A DNA stretch of 64,000 bases from W1P20-047 sp045118335 (GTDB lineage: Bacteria; Actinomycetota; Coriobacteriia; Coriobacteriales; Eggerthellaceae), in assembly GCA_045118335.1 (NCBI GenBank), contig JBGUXY010000043.1:1-64000 (forward strand), in the 5' to 3' direction. Each line of letters begins with the position of its first letter. Position 1 is the first letter of the stretch. The notes under the pieces were generated by a model. It saw nothing but the letters and a program-made list of their open reading frames with translations, searched no databases and was not told the origin of the DNA. Of this stretch, positions 43,855 through 52,341 are shown piece after piece. The position numbers and the translations under genes were made by a program.

Positions 43855-44609
43855 AACCGTACAACATCTTCTCCGAGACGATCCGCGTTGCCTATGGCGA
43901 CCTGTGCTATTTCAGGCGCAACATCATCCAGGTCACGATATCGTCGCTCGTGGGTCCTCTACTCTACCTGCTGGCATTTGGCTACGGTATGCGCAGTGGA
44001 TCGACGGGTGGGGCGGACGTGTCGTATATCGCCTACGTCATTCCCGGCATCGTCGCCATCACGACATTGACTGCAGGATTCGCCTCGTCGTCGCAGAAGA
44101 TTCTCATACAGCGGTTGTTCTACACGAGCTTCGACGAGCTGATCCTGTGTCCGATGCACACGCCGTCGATCATCTTGGGCAAATCGGTCATCGGCATGCT
44201 CAAGGGGCTCGTGGGAAGCTTTGTCATGCTGGTCTTGGGGCTTGTACTCACTCCAGACATGTACCTTACTCCTGCGCTCATCGCGTGCATCATCCTGTCG
44301 TGCTTCACCTATTCGCTCATGGGAGTCATGGCGGGTCTGCTCGCCAATTCGAGCCCGTCGCTGACCATGCTCGGCAGCATCCTCATCACGCCGATGACGT
44401 TTCTGTGCGGCACGCTGTTTTCCGTGAACTCGCTGCCCGAAGTGGTGGCGTACGTGATTTGGGTCCTACCGCTCACCCATTCGTCCGAGATAATCCGCGC
44501 GACGGCGCTCGGCTGGGCGTTTCCCTGGTGGTCGCTGATCACGCTGGCTGTCTACGCGTTGGGGTTTTTCGTCATAGACTGCAAGCTCATAAAGGAGAAG
44601 CTGTACTAG
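43851..44609 (+). CDS. ABC-2 type transporter permease
   Basis: 252 residues with six predicted membrane helices. SLVGPLLYLLAFGYGM and ITTLTAGFASSSQKI are typical of ABC-2/DrrB permeases, and LITPMTFLCGTLFSVNSLP is the conserved C-terminal block. The start is GTG, overlapping the ATPase stop (GTGA). It forms a complete two-gene exporter with the ATPase. The substrate is unknown; the surroundings suggest a tetrapyrrole, corrinoid or metal complex, or surface-protein assembly. Confidence 0.88.
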   Translation: MKPYNIFSETIRVAYGDLCYFRRNIIQVTISSLVGPLLYLLAFGYGMRSGSTGGADVSYIAYVIPGIVAITTLTAGFASSSQKILIQRLFYTSFDELILCPMHTPSIILGKSVIGMLKGLVGSFVMLVLGLVLTPDMYLTPALIACIILSCFTYSLMGVMAGLLANSSPSLTMLGSILITPMTFLCGTLFSVNSLPEVVAYVIWVLPLTHSSEIIRATALGWAFPWWSLITLAVYALGFFVIDCKLIKEKLY

Positions 44610-44610
44610 C

Positions 44611-45627
44611 ATGGTGCGCGTTCGCGAACATATCAACCGCATTGCCATCATGGTTTTGTGCGTGCTGGCCCTGTGCTGCGCAGCGCCCGCGTTTGCGCAT
44701 GCCGATCAGGGCAAGCCTGCGAGTTCCACCGATTACGGAGCTCGCATGGCCATAGACGCAGAGCGGCTGACGCCCGTTACGGCCGACATGATCGCAGACG
44801 GAACCTACCAAATCGCCGTGAGAACCGACTCGTCGCTGTTCCGCGCAGTCGAATGCGAGCTGACGGTCTCTAACGGGCAGATGACGGCGAAGATGGCGCT
44901 TGGTGGGCGCGGTTACCGTTGCCTGTACATGGGCGTGGGCGAAGTGGCGTATCAGGCAGACAGCCATGATTACATCGGCTACGAGGTCGACGACGAGACC
45001 GGACGCTACGTGTATACCGTGCCCGTGGAGAGCCTGAACTCGGCGGTTGACATCACCGCGCTTTCGGCTCGCAAGAACCTGTGGTACAACCACCAGGTCA
45101 TCTTCCTCGCTGCATCGTTGCCCACGAGCGCTCTTAATGCGGAAGGCCAGAAGGCGGTGAGGGACTCGAGCGTGGTCAAGGACCTGCCCAACGGCGTGTA
45201 CACGTGCACGCCCATGCTCTCGGGCGGGACCGGGCGCGCGTCGCTTTCCGACCCTTGCCAGGTGACGCTTCATGACGGCGTCGGCGTGGCCAGGATCGAA
45301 TGGTCGAGCCAATACTACGATTACATGATCGTCGGCTCGACGAAATACTACCCGGTCAACGACGGTGGCGATTCCGTGTTCGAGATTCCGATCTCGTGCT
45401 TCGACGTGCCCATCGACGTGGTAGCGGACACGACTGCGCTCAGTCAACCCTACGAGATCGAATACCAGATAACGTTCTATTCATCGAGCCTGCAGCAGAA
45501 GTCGAGCACGAATGGGCCGGGGTGGCCGATCGTGGTGATAGTCGCAGGCATGTTCGCTATCGGGTACTGCGTGGTGCTCTACGCATCGCATCGTACCCAT
45601 CAGACAGCCAGGGAGCGGCGGAAATGA
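44611..45627 (+). CDS. membrane-anchored two-domain surface protein (NEAT-like beta domains), paralogue 2
   Basis: 338 residues, same plan as the protein at 41858: a signal peptide (1-29, AFA cleavage), domain A (about 38-185; YGARMAIDAE, ADGTYQIAVRTD, CLYMGVGE, WYNHQVIFLA), domain B (about 190-290; PNGVYTCTPMLSGGTGRA, SSQYYDYMIVGSTKYYP, FEIPISCFD), a membrane helix (about 304-325) and a basic tail. The ATG follows AAAGGAGAAG, 1 bp after the permease stop. Domain B closely resembles that at the N-terminus of the next protein. The tyrosine-rich YYDYM...YY segment could be a ligand site; this is inference. Confidence 0.7.
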   Translation: MVRVREHINRIAIMVLCVLALCCAAPAFAHADQGKPASSTDYGARMAIDAERLTPVTADMIADGTYQIAVRTDSSLFRAVECELTVSNGQMTAKMALGGRGYRCLYMGVGEVAYQADSHDYIGYEVDDETGRYVYTVPVESLNSAVDITALSARKNLWYNHQVIFLAASLPTSALNAEGQKAVRDSSVVKDLPNGVYTCTPMLSGGTGRASLSDPCQVTLHDGVGVARIEWSSQYYDYMIVGSTKYYPVNDGGDSVFEIPISCFDVPIDVVADTTALSQPYEIEYQITFYSSSLQQKSSTNGPGWPIVVIVAGMFAIGYCVVLYASHRTHQTARERRK

Positions 45628-45758
45628 AGCAGGTTCCAGTCGATCGTAAACGGTTGGCGAGGCCCCATGCTCGTGAGCGCGCTTCGCGAGATTCAGCGAG
45701 GGAAAGTGCGCTCGAAGCTGGTGACCTTGGCGATTCAGGACAGGAAAGGTCTGTGGAA

Positions 45759-47312
45759 ATGACTAGAGTAAGAGGCGGTTCGCGCAGCTGGATGGCGCGT
45801 GCAATTGCCACATGCGCAGTGCTCCTCTGCGTGATGTTCGGGTTCTCTGCATGCGGGAGCGGATCTGTGTCTTCCAATGGCATCGAGGACGGAACCTACC
45901 AGGTCGATGTCACGTTGACGGGCGGTACGGGCAGGGCGGATGTCGAATCTCCCGCGACGGTCGTGGTTGAAGACGGCTCGATGACGGCGACTGTGGTGTG
46001 GAGCAGCTCGAACTACGACCTCATGGTCGTGGATGGCCAGGAGTACCTGCCGACCACCATCAGCCCAGCGTCGACGTTCGAGATTCCCATCAGCGGTTTC
46101 GACGAGGAGATAGCAGTCCAAGCCGAGACCACCGCCATGAGCGAGCCGCATCTGATCGACTACACGCTCACGTTTGCATCTCCGTTCGGGGAAGGCGCAT
46201 CTTCCGATGAAGCGGATTTGCAGGAGGCCGATGGCGATACGTCGCCGCGGGTGGAAAACTTCCACAACGCCGATATGGGCAATGGCTGGGAGCCGACAGA
46301 CAGCCTGGATTTGGCCTATGCTACCCAGTTCACCGTCGATTACTACGACGGTGGCTACAAGCTTGCCTGTTTGGGTGATGGTGGCCGTTACTTGTTCGTG
46401 CCCGAGGGGGCAGATGTGCCCGAGGGAATTGACGAGGACATCGTGGTCATCCAGCAGCCCATTTCCGATGTGTACCTGGTTGCCTCGGACAGCATGTGCC
46501 TGTTCGATGCGCTCGACTCGCTCGATGCCATTTCCGTTTCGGGCCTGAAGGCGCAAGATTGGTACGTCGAGAACGCGGCCAAGGCGATGGAAGCAGGGGA
46601 AATCGTCTACGGCGGCAAGTACAGCACGCCCGACTACGACGTCATCTTGTCGCGTGGATGCACGCTAGCCATCGAGTCCACCATGATCAACCATACCCCC
46701 GAGGTGAAAGACAAGCTCGAGGAACTGGGCGTGCAGGTGCTCATCGAACAGTCGAGCTACGAATCCGAGCCTCTGGGTCGTACCGAGTGGGTCAAGTTCT
46801 ACGGCGCCATGCTGAACAAGGAAGACGAGGCACAGGAGCTCTTCGACGAGCAAGTACAGCAGGTCGAGGCAGTCAAAGGCCAGGACACGGGCAAGACCGT
46901 GGCGTTTTTCTACATCAACTCCAATGGAAACGCCATCACGCGGGCATCGGGCGACTACATCAGCAAGATGATCGAGACCGCAGGCGGCTCGAATATCTTC
47001 TCCGACCTTGATTCCGGGAGCAACAACGCTTCGGTGACCTTGGAGATGGAGCGTTTCTACGCGACCGCAAAGGATGCCGACGTGATCATCTACAACGGCA
47101 CTATCGATGGCGGAATCCAGTCCATCGACGACCTCGTGGCGAAAAACGAGCTATTGGCGAACTTCAAAGCCGTGCAGGAGGGCAATGTTTACTGCACCGA
47201 GCAGAACATGTACCAGCAGATGATGCAGACCGGCTATGTCATTTCCGATTTCCATACTGCTATCGCGGGTGGGGATGCCGACGAGATGACATACTTGTAC
47301 AAGCTTTCGTAG
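45759..47312 (+). CDS. substrate-binding lipoprotein (BtuF/FecB type) with N-terminal beta domain
   Basis: 517 residues from the ATG at 45759. A lipoprotein signal (FSAC, C32) is followed by domain B (about 42-140; IEDGTYQVDVTLTGGTGRAD, SSSNYDLMVVDGQEYLP, FEIPISGFD), an acidic linker and a helical-backbone periplasmic-binding fold (about 175-517; WYVENAAKAME, KYSTPDYDVILSRGC, VGKIAFFYIN-like core). It would capture ligand for the permease at 47325. An upstream ATG at 45624, coupled to the previous stop (ATGA), has a good ribosome site and would add 45 charged residues; start choice is open. The fusion of a surface-type beta domain to the importer's binding protein ties the two neighbours together. 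Confidence 0.82.
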   Translation: MTRVRGGSRSWMARAIATCAVLLCVMFGFSACGSGSVSSNGIEDGTYQVDVTLTGGTGRADVESPATVVVEDGSMTATVVWSSSNYDLMVVDGQEYLPTTISPASTFEIPISGFDEEIAVQAETTAMSEPHLIDYTLTFASPFGEGASSDEADLQEADGDTSPRVENFHNADMGNGWEPTDSLDLAYATQFTVDYYDGGYKLACLGDGGRYLFVPEGADVPEGIDEDIVVIQQPISDVYLVASDSMCLFDALDSLDAISVSGLKAQDWYVENAAKAMEAGEIVYGGKYSTPDYDVILSRGCTLAIESTMINHTPEVKDKLEELGVQVLIEQSSYESEPLGRTEWVKFYGAMLNKEDEAQELFDEQVQQVEAVKGQDTGKTVAFFYINSNGNAITRASGDYISKMIETAGGSNIFSDLDSGSNNASVTLEMERFYATAKDADVIIYNGTIDGGIQSIDDLVAKNELLANFKAVQEGNVYCTEQNMYQQMMQTGYVISDFHTAIAGGDADEMTYLYKLS

Positions 47313-47324
47313 AAGGCGGTGGGT

Positions 47325-48362
47325 ATGAGTGAAGTTGTCCGGCAATCGAACGTGCGGCGAGCGCGTGCGAGTGTCGTGTTCGTGTCGTTGGCCATCGGCG
47401 TGGTCGTGTTCTTCATGCTCAACCTATGCATCGGCTCGGTGGCGGTTCCCCTAGACCAGCTCCCCCAGATTCTGGGACGAAACGATCTGTCAAGTGTGGA
47501 GTCGCAGGTCATCTGGGATATCCGCCTGCCCCGAATCATCGCGGCGGTGTTTCTGGGCGGAGCGTTGGCGCTTGCGGGTTTTCTGTTGCAGACCTATTTC
47601 AACAACCCCATTGCAGGTCCTTTCATCCTTGGCATATCCTCGGGTGCAAAGCTTGTCGTGGCTATCATGATGATCGTCGTCATCGGGTCCGCGCACACGA
47701 TGAGCTCGTGGGTGCTCGTTCTCTCCGCGTTCGTGGGTTCGATGATGGCCATGGTGTTCGTGCTTCTCGTTTCGCAGCGAATTCGCTCGCGCTCGATGCT
47801 CATCGTCGCCGGCGTCATGATCGGCTATATCTGCTCGGCTGCAACCGACTTTTTGATCACGTTCGCATCTGATCAGAACATCGTGAACCTGAAGAACTGG
47901 TCGCTCGGCAGCTTTTCGGGCATCAACTGGGGAGACATCAGCATCATCGTCATCGTGGTGACTGCGTGCGCCCTGCTGACGTTCGCGCTGTCCAAGCCCA
48001 TCGGCGCATTCCAGCTTGGCGAGAGCTACGCGCAGAGCATGGGTGTGAACATCCGCCTATTCCGCGTGGCTCTGATCTTGCTTTCGAGCCTGCTTGCTGC
48101 ATGCGTTACTGCTTTCGCCGGACCCATCTCGTTTGTGGGCATCGCGGTTCCGCACATGGTCAAGCGCTTTCTCGGCACATCGAAACCCATTGTGGTGGTG
48201 CCGGCGGCGTTTTTGGGAGGTGGCATCTTCTGCTTGTTCTGCGACCTTATCGCGCGCACGATGTTTGCCCCCACCGAGCTTTCCATCTCTGCCGTGACGG
48301 CGATCTTCGGCGCACCGATTGTCATCGGCATCCTCATGCGCCGGCAGAAGACGAGGGGGTGA
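47325..48362 (+). CDS. FecCD/BtuC-family ABC importer permease
   Basis: 345 residues with many helices, typical of the permeases for corrinoids, haem and iron-siderophores. RLPRIIAAVFLGGALALAG, FNNPIAGPFILGISSGA and GPISFVGIAVPHMVKRFLG are hallmark stretches. I chose the ATG at 47325 (AAGGCGG 5 nt upstream) over a GTG at 47319. It lies between the binding protein (12 bp upstream) and the ATPase (4 bp downstream). Cobalamin-riboswitch control makes a corrinoid or precursor the likely substrate. Confidence 0.92.
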   Translation: MSEVVRQSNVRRARASVVFVSLAIGVVVFFMLNLCIGSVAVPLDQLPQILGRNDLSSVESQVIWDIRLPRIIAAVFLGGALALAGFLLQTYFNNPIAGPFILGISSGAKLVVAIMMIVVIGSAHTMSSWVLVLSAFVGSMMAMVFVLLVSQRIRSRSMLIVAGVMIGYICSAATDFLITFASDQNIVNLKNWSLGSFSGINWGDISIIVIVVTACALLTFALSKPIGAFQLGESYAQSMGVNIRLFRVALILLSSLLAACVTAFAGPISFVGIAVPHMVKRFLGTSKPIVVVPAAFLGGGIFCLFCDLIARTMFAPTELSISAVTAIFGAPIVIGILMRRQKTRG

Positions 48363-48366
48363 GACC

Positions 48367-49158
48367 ATGCACGACGTTTTGGATGGCAGCTGCCTGAGCA
48401 CGCGCGAACTCGTCGTCGGATACGACGGCAAGCCGCTGATCAACGACGTGAACATCGATGTGGCGCCCGGCGAGATCGTGACCCTCATCGGGCCGAACGG
48501 AGCGGGTAAGTCCACGATTTTGAAGAGTATCGCGGGATACCTGGTACCCCTGGGTGGCGCGATCTACATTTCCGGCAAGCCGGTTAGCGAGCTTTCGGCG
48601 CGTGACCTGGCGCTCGAGCTTTCGGTGATGCTCACCGAGCGCCTGAGTACCGAGCTGCTCACGTGCGCCGACATCGTCGAAACGGGCAGGTATCCCTATA
48701 CGGGCAGGCTGGGCATTCTTTCCGACGAGGACCGTGCCATCGTGCAGGAATCGATGGAGATGGTGCACGTGTGGGATCTGCGCGACCGCGACTTCATGCA
48801 GATCAGCGACGGCCAGCGTCAGCGCATCCTGCTCGCACGTGCCATCTGCCAGCGACCACGCATCATGATGCTCGACGAGCCTACCAACTACCTGGATATC
48901 CACTACCAGATCGAGCTGCTCAACGTGTTGCGGAAGCTGGTATCCAAAGGTGACGTGGGCGTTATCATGTCGTTGCATGAACTACCCTTGGCGTGCAAGG
49001 TGTCGACCCGCATCATCTGCGTGAAGGGCGACCGCATCCAAGCGCAGGGGACACCCGAGGAAATCTTCACCCCGTTAGTAATAAATGACCTATATGACCT
49101 GGCGCCGGGCACATACGACCCGATTTCGGGCAATATCGTCATCGACACATACGAATAG
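48367..49158 (+). CDS. ABC importer ATPase (FecE/BtuD family)
   Basis: 263 residues. Walker A is GPNGAGKST, the signature is ISDGQRQRILLA (SDGQ instead of SGGE), Walker B is IMMLDEPTNYLD and the switch histidine is in SLHELPLA. It completes the importer with the genes at 45759 and 47325. The ATG follows GGGGGTGAG. cbiL starts 22 bp after its stop, so uptake and synthesis genes appear to be one transcript. Confidence 0.92.
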   Translation: MHDVLDGSCLSTRELVVGYDGKPLINDVNIDVAPGEIVTLIGPNGAGKSTILKSIAGYLVPLGGAIYISGKPVSELSARDLALELSVMLTERLSTELLTCADIVETGRYPYTGRLGILSDEDRAIVQESMEMVHVWDLRDRDFMQISDGQRQRILLARAICQRPRIMMLDEPTNYLDIHYQIELLNVLRKLVSKGDVGVIMSLHELPLACKVSTRIICVKGDRIQAQGTPEEIFTPLVINDLYDLAPGTYDPISGNIVIDTYE

Positions 49159-49179
49159 CATTCACGATAGGAGAAGGCA

Positions 49180-49866
49180 ATGGCAAAGGGCAAGTTATAT
49201 GGAGTGAGCGTAGGCCCGGGCGATCCGGAGCTGCTGACGCTCAAGGCGATACGGGCAATCGAGGAGGCGGATGTGGTCGCCGTGCCCAACATCGGTCATA
49301 AGCGCCAGACGGCTTACGCTATCTGCGAGGAATACCTGCAGGGCAAGGAGCTGCTGGATTGCCAGACACCCATGACGAAGGACCGCACAGTAGTCCTTGC
49401 GGCGTACGACAAGATTGCCGACGACCTGTGCGAGCAGCTGGATGCGGGCAAGCGTGTTGCGTACCTGTGCCTTGGCGACATCGGCGTGTATTCGACCTAC
49501 ATCTACGTTCACGACATCGTGCGGGAGCGCGGCTACGAGGCCGAGATCATTCCCGGCGTCACGTCGTTTTCCGCCGTCGCAGCGAAACTGGGAACAGCTT
49601 TGTGCGAAGGCCCCGAGCGCCTGTTGGTGGCCCCGGTCATGGCGTCGGATGTGGACGATATCCTCGATGTGTCCGCCAACAAGGTGTTCATGAAAAGCGG
49701 GCGTGCCATTGGAGAGCTTCGCGACAAGCTGGCGGAGCGTGGCCAGCTCGACAACGCGTCCATGGTAGCCAATTGCGGACTGCCCGACGAAAAGGTGTTC
49801 GAGCATTTCGCCGACATCGAAGACGACACCGACTACTTTTCGGTCGTCATCGTGAAGGAAGGTTAG
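49180..49866 (+). CDS. cbiL: cobalt-factor II (precorrin-2) C20-methyltransferase
   Basis: SAM-dependent methylation at C20 of cobalt-sirohydrochlorin, the first methylation of the anaerobic pathway. 228 residues. GVSVGPGDPELLTLKAI is the conserved N-terminus of corrin methyltransferases, LGDIGVYSTYIYV and IIPGVTSFSAVAA are the SAM-loop stretches, and the C20 subfamily shows in the MKSGRAIGELRD region. GGAGAAGGCA precedes the ATG. The cobalt chelatase gene follows after 97 bp. Confidence 0.92.
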   Translation: MAKGKLYGVSVGPGDPELLTLKAIRAIEEADVVAVPNIGHKRQTAYAICEEYLQGKELLDCQTPMTKDRTVVLAAYDKIADDLCEQLDAGKRVAYLCLGDIGVYSTYIYVHDIVRERGYEAEIIPGVTSFSAVAAKLGTALCEGPERLLVAPVMASDVDDILDVSANKVFMKSGRAIGELRDKLAERGQLDNASMVANCGLPDEKVFEHFADIEDDTDYFSVVIVKEG

Positions 49867-49963
49867 GCTGTCGGCTCGTTCGAGAATGTTCGGTTGGCGG
49901 CATGGCATGGGCTGTAATTACATTTGCATGCGCATGCGATGAGTGAAACCTGCAGGAGGAAAG

Positions 49964-50749
49964 ATGACGACGAAAGCCCTTTTATGCGTGAGCTTCGGTA
50001 CGTCGGTGGCATCCACGAGGGAAAAGACGCTGGATGTGATAGAAGCAGATTTGCAGCAGCGGTTCCCCGACCGTGCGTTTTACCGAGCTTGGACGAGTGG
50101 CGTCATCGCGAAGAAGGTGCGTGCGCAGGGGGTCGTGCGCGAAACGCTCGACGAGGCGTTCGGGCGCATGTCTGCCGATGGGGTGGATGACGTGCTGGTT
50201 GCCGTGACGTGTTTGATGCACGGGGGCGAGATGTGCAAAACCGAAGCCGCCCTGAGCGGGTGGTTGGAGCAAGACCCTGCCCGCAGCGCTCGCATGGCAA
50301 CAGCCTTGCTGGAAACCCCTGCAGACTGCCAGATCATGGCTGACGCCGTGATGGGGGAGTTTGCCGACATGCCCTCGGAAGATGCCCTACTGCTGATGGG
50401 GCATGGGTCGTCTAGCGGGCCGAACGAGGTGTACAACCTGATACAGGATGCCCTGCAGCAGATGCGGCCGCTGTGCTTCGTTTCAACGGTGGAAGGCGTG
50501 CCTGCTTTCGAAGACACGCTCGAGCAGGTGGTTGCCAGCGGTGCCCGGTGCGTGCATGTGGCACCGCTCATGGTGGTTGCAGGCGAGCACGCTCTTGCCG
50601 ACATGGCAGGAGAAGGAGACGGTTCCTGGGTGAACAGGTTGCGCTCCCGTGGCATGCGGGCAAAGGCCGTGTTGCGTGGCTTGGGGGAATACGAGAGCGT
50701 GCGCAACATCATATGCCAGCATGCGCGGGATGCCCGTCCGTGCAGGTAG
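49964..50749 (+). CDS. cbiK: sirohydrochlorin cobaltochelatase (cytosolic CbiK)
   Basis: Inserts Co2+ into sirohydrochlorin. 261 residues with no signal peptide. The metal/substrate histidines are kept in LLMGHGSSSG and VAGEHALADM, with STVEGVP between. I chose the ATG at 49964 (AGGAGGAAAG upstream); ATG 49943 would precede that ribosome site. It is a paralogue of the exported protein at 40599. Together with cbiL on one side and hemA-cysG on the other it commits sirohydrochlorin to cobalamin. Confidence 0.92.
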   Translation: MTTKALLCVSFGTSVASTREKTLDVIEADLQQRFPDRAFYRAWTSGVIAKKVRAQGVVRETLDEAFGRMSADGVDDVLVAVTCLMHGGEMCKTEAALSGWLEQDPARSARMATALLETPADCQIMADAVMGEFADMPSEDALLLMGHGSSSGPNEVYNLIQDALQQMRPLCFVSTVEGVPAFEDTLEQVVASGARCVHVAPLMVVAGEHALADMAGEGDGSWVNRLRSRGMRAKAVLRGLGEYESVRNIICQHARDARPCR

Positions 50750-50795
50750 CAATTGCGGCATAGCAGGAAGCGAAGAGGAAGATGGAATCGCCATC

Positions 50796-52340
50796 ATGAG
50801 CGAATCGATTGTGCAAGACCACTACATATGCATGATAGGAACCGACCACACGCTGGCATCGGTAGATGCTCGTTCGGCTTTTGCCCTCACGGCGGAAGAG
50901 CGCGATGCGATACTGCCCCTGCTCAAGGTGCGGCTGGATGCGTCTGGGGTTGTGTTGCTTGCAACCTGCAACCGAACCGAACTCTGGGCGAGCTTCGATT
51001 CCGATAAGGTGCCCCAGCGCAGCTTTACCAGAGAAGACGGTCCAGCGGCAGACGATCCTTTGATGCGTGCGCTTGCGGCAGCATACAACGTGGATCCAGC
51101 GCAGTACGCACCGTGTTTCGCCAGCAGGGTGGGAGAAGACGCCGTAAGCCACCTGTTCCACGTCGCCTGCGGCCTGCGCTCGGCAATTGTGGCCGAAGAC
51201 CAGGTGGTTTCGCAGGTGAAGCAGGCCATCGCCACCGCGCGCGATGCAAACGTCGCCGACAGTTACCTCGAGGTGCTGTTCCGCCAGGCCGTCACCACGG
51301 CCAAGAAGGTGAAGACGAGCGTTCGGTTCACCCGCGTCTATGCCACGGCAGTGGAACAGGCGGTTGCCTTGCTGGATGCTCCTGGCAACGATATGTCCGA
51401 ATGCCGTTGCATGGTTATCGGCAATGGAGAATACGGACGGCTGGCCGCTTCCACGCTGGTGGAACGAGGGGCGGATGTCTTGGTCACCGTACGCCAGTAC
51501 ACCCACGGTGCCGTCAAGGTTCCGCGCGGTTGCCTTGGCGTTCCCTACGATCGAAGATACGAGTACTTGCGCGATTGCGATGTGGTCATGAGCGCAACGA
51601 CCAGCCCGCATTTCACGCTCGAACGCGATCTGGTCGAAGGCGCCATCGATCCGGGAAAGCATCTTTCCCTGTTCGATTTGGCCATACCGCGCGATATCGA
51701 TCCGCAGATCGCGGAGTTGGATGGCTGCGAGGTATATGACATCGATCGTTTCGGTACCGGCATGGGAGAAAAAAACGATCGAGCCCTCGCTCAAGCGCGC
51801 GAGGTCATCGGCGAAGGCGTGACCGAGTTCTGGGACTGGGTGCGTCGGCGACAAGTTGCCGCCCATGCGAAGCCCCCGTCGGCAGCGTTCTTCCCCCTGT
51901 TTGTTGATTTGAGCGATTACCATGTAGTGTTCGTGGGCGGCGGTACCATAGCCATGCGCCGCATCCGCACGCTGCTGCCGTTCGTGGACAACATCGTGGT
52001 GTATGCGCCCGATTTTTCCCCCGAGCTCGACCGGTTCGCGATGGACGGTGCTATTGAGCTGGTGCGCAAGCCCTATGACCCATCCGTTCTCGACGGGGCT
52101 CATATCGTGCTCGCATGCACGAACGATCCGGAGTTGAACAACGAGATTTACGACGAGTGCAAAAAGCGTGGCATCCTAGTGAACGTATGCAGCGACCGAT
52201 TCAAATGCGACTTCCATTTTCCCAGTGTGGTGTCGTACGGTAACGTGGTGGTGGGTGTGAACGCGGGAGGCAAGGACCATCGTCGCGTGAAGCAAACCCG
52301 CGCTCGTATCCAGGAGCTGTTGGAAGAGGAGGACATCTAG
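50796..52340 (+). CDS. hemA: glutamyl-tRNA reductase fused to precorrin-2 dehydrogenase (HemA-CysG N-terminal)
   Basis: 514 residues. About 1-350 is glutamyl-tRNA reductase: catalytic cysteine in LATCNRTELW (C58), GLRSAIVAEDQVVSQVKQA and the NADPH site GNGEYGRLAAS. About 365-514 is the siroheme-synthase NAD domain (FFPLFVDLSDYHVVFVGGG, then the GILVNVCSD and FHFPSVVSYGNVVVGVNAGGK stretches) that oxidises precorrin-2 to sirohydrochlorin. One chain thus holds the first committed step and a later branch step. The ATG at 50796 fits the family start; the ribosome site (GGAAGA) is 13 nt away. Similar HemA-CysG fusions are known in Clostridia. Confidence 0.9.
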   Translation: MSESIVQDHYICMIGTDHTLASVDARSAFALTAEERDAILPLLKVRLDASGVVLLATCNRTELWASFDSDKVPQRSFTREDGPAADDPLMRALAAAYNVDPAQYAPCFASRVGEDAVSHLFHVACGLRSAIVAEDQVVSQVKQAIATARDANVADSYLEVLFRQAVTTAKKVKTSVRFTRVYATAVEQAVALLDAPGNDMSECRCMVIGNGEYGRLAASTLVERGADVLVTVRQYTHGAVKVPRGCLGVPYDRRYEYLRDCDVVMSATTSPHFTLERDLVEGAIDPGKHLSLFDLAIPRDIDPQIAELDGCEVYDIDRFGTGMGEKNDRALAQAREVIGEGVTEFWDWVRRRQVAAHAKPPSAAFFPLFVDLSDYHVVFVGGGTIAMRRIRTLLPFVDNIVVYAPDFSPELDRFAMDGAIELVRKPYDPSVLDGAHIVLACTNDPELNNEIYDECKKRGILVNVCSDRFKCDFHFPSVVSYGNVVVGVNAGGKDHRRVKQTRARIQELLEEEDI

Positions 52341-52341
52341 C

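Noticed and set aside
45300..45758. Long upstream extension of the binding-protein frame
   Set aside because: It lies mostly inside the preceding gene; the lipoprotein signal starts at 45759. Only the ATG at 45624 remains a real alternative.
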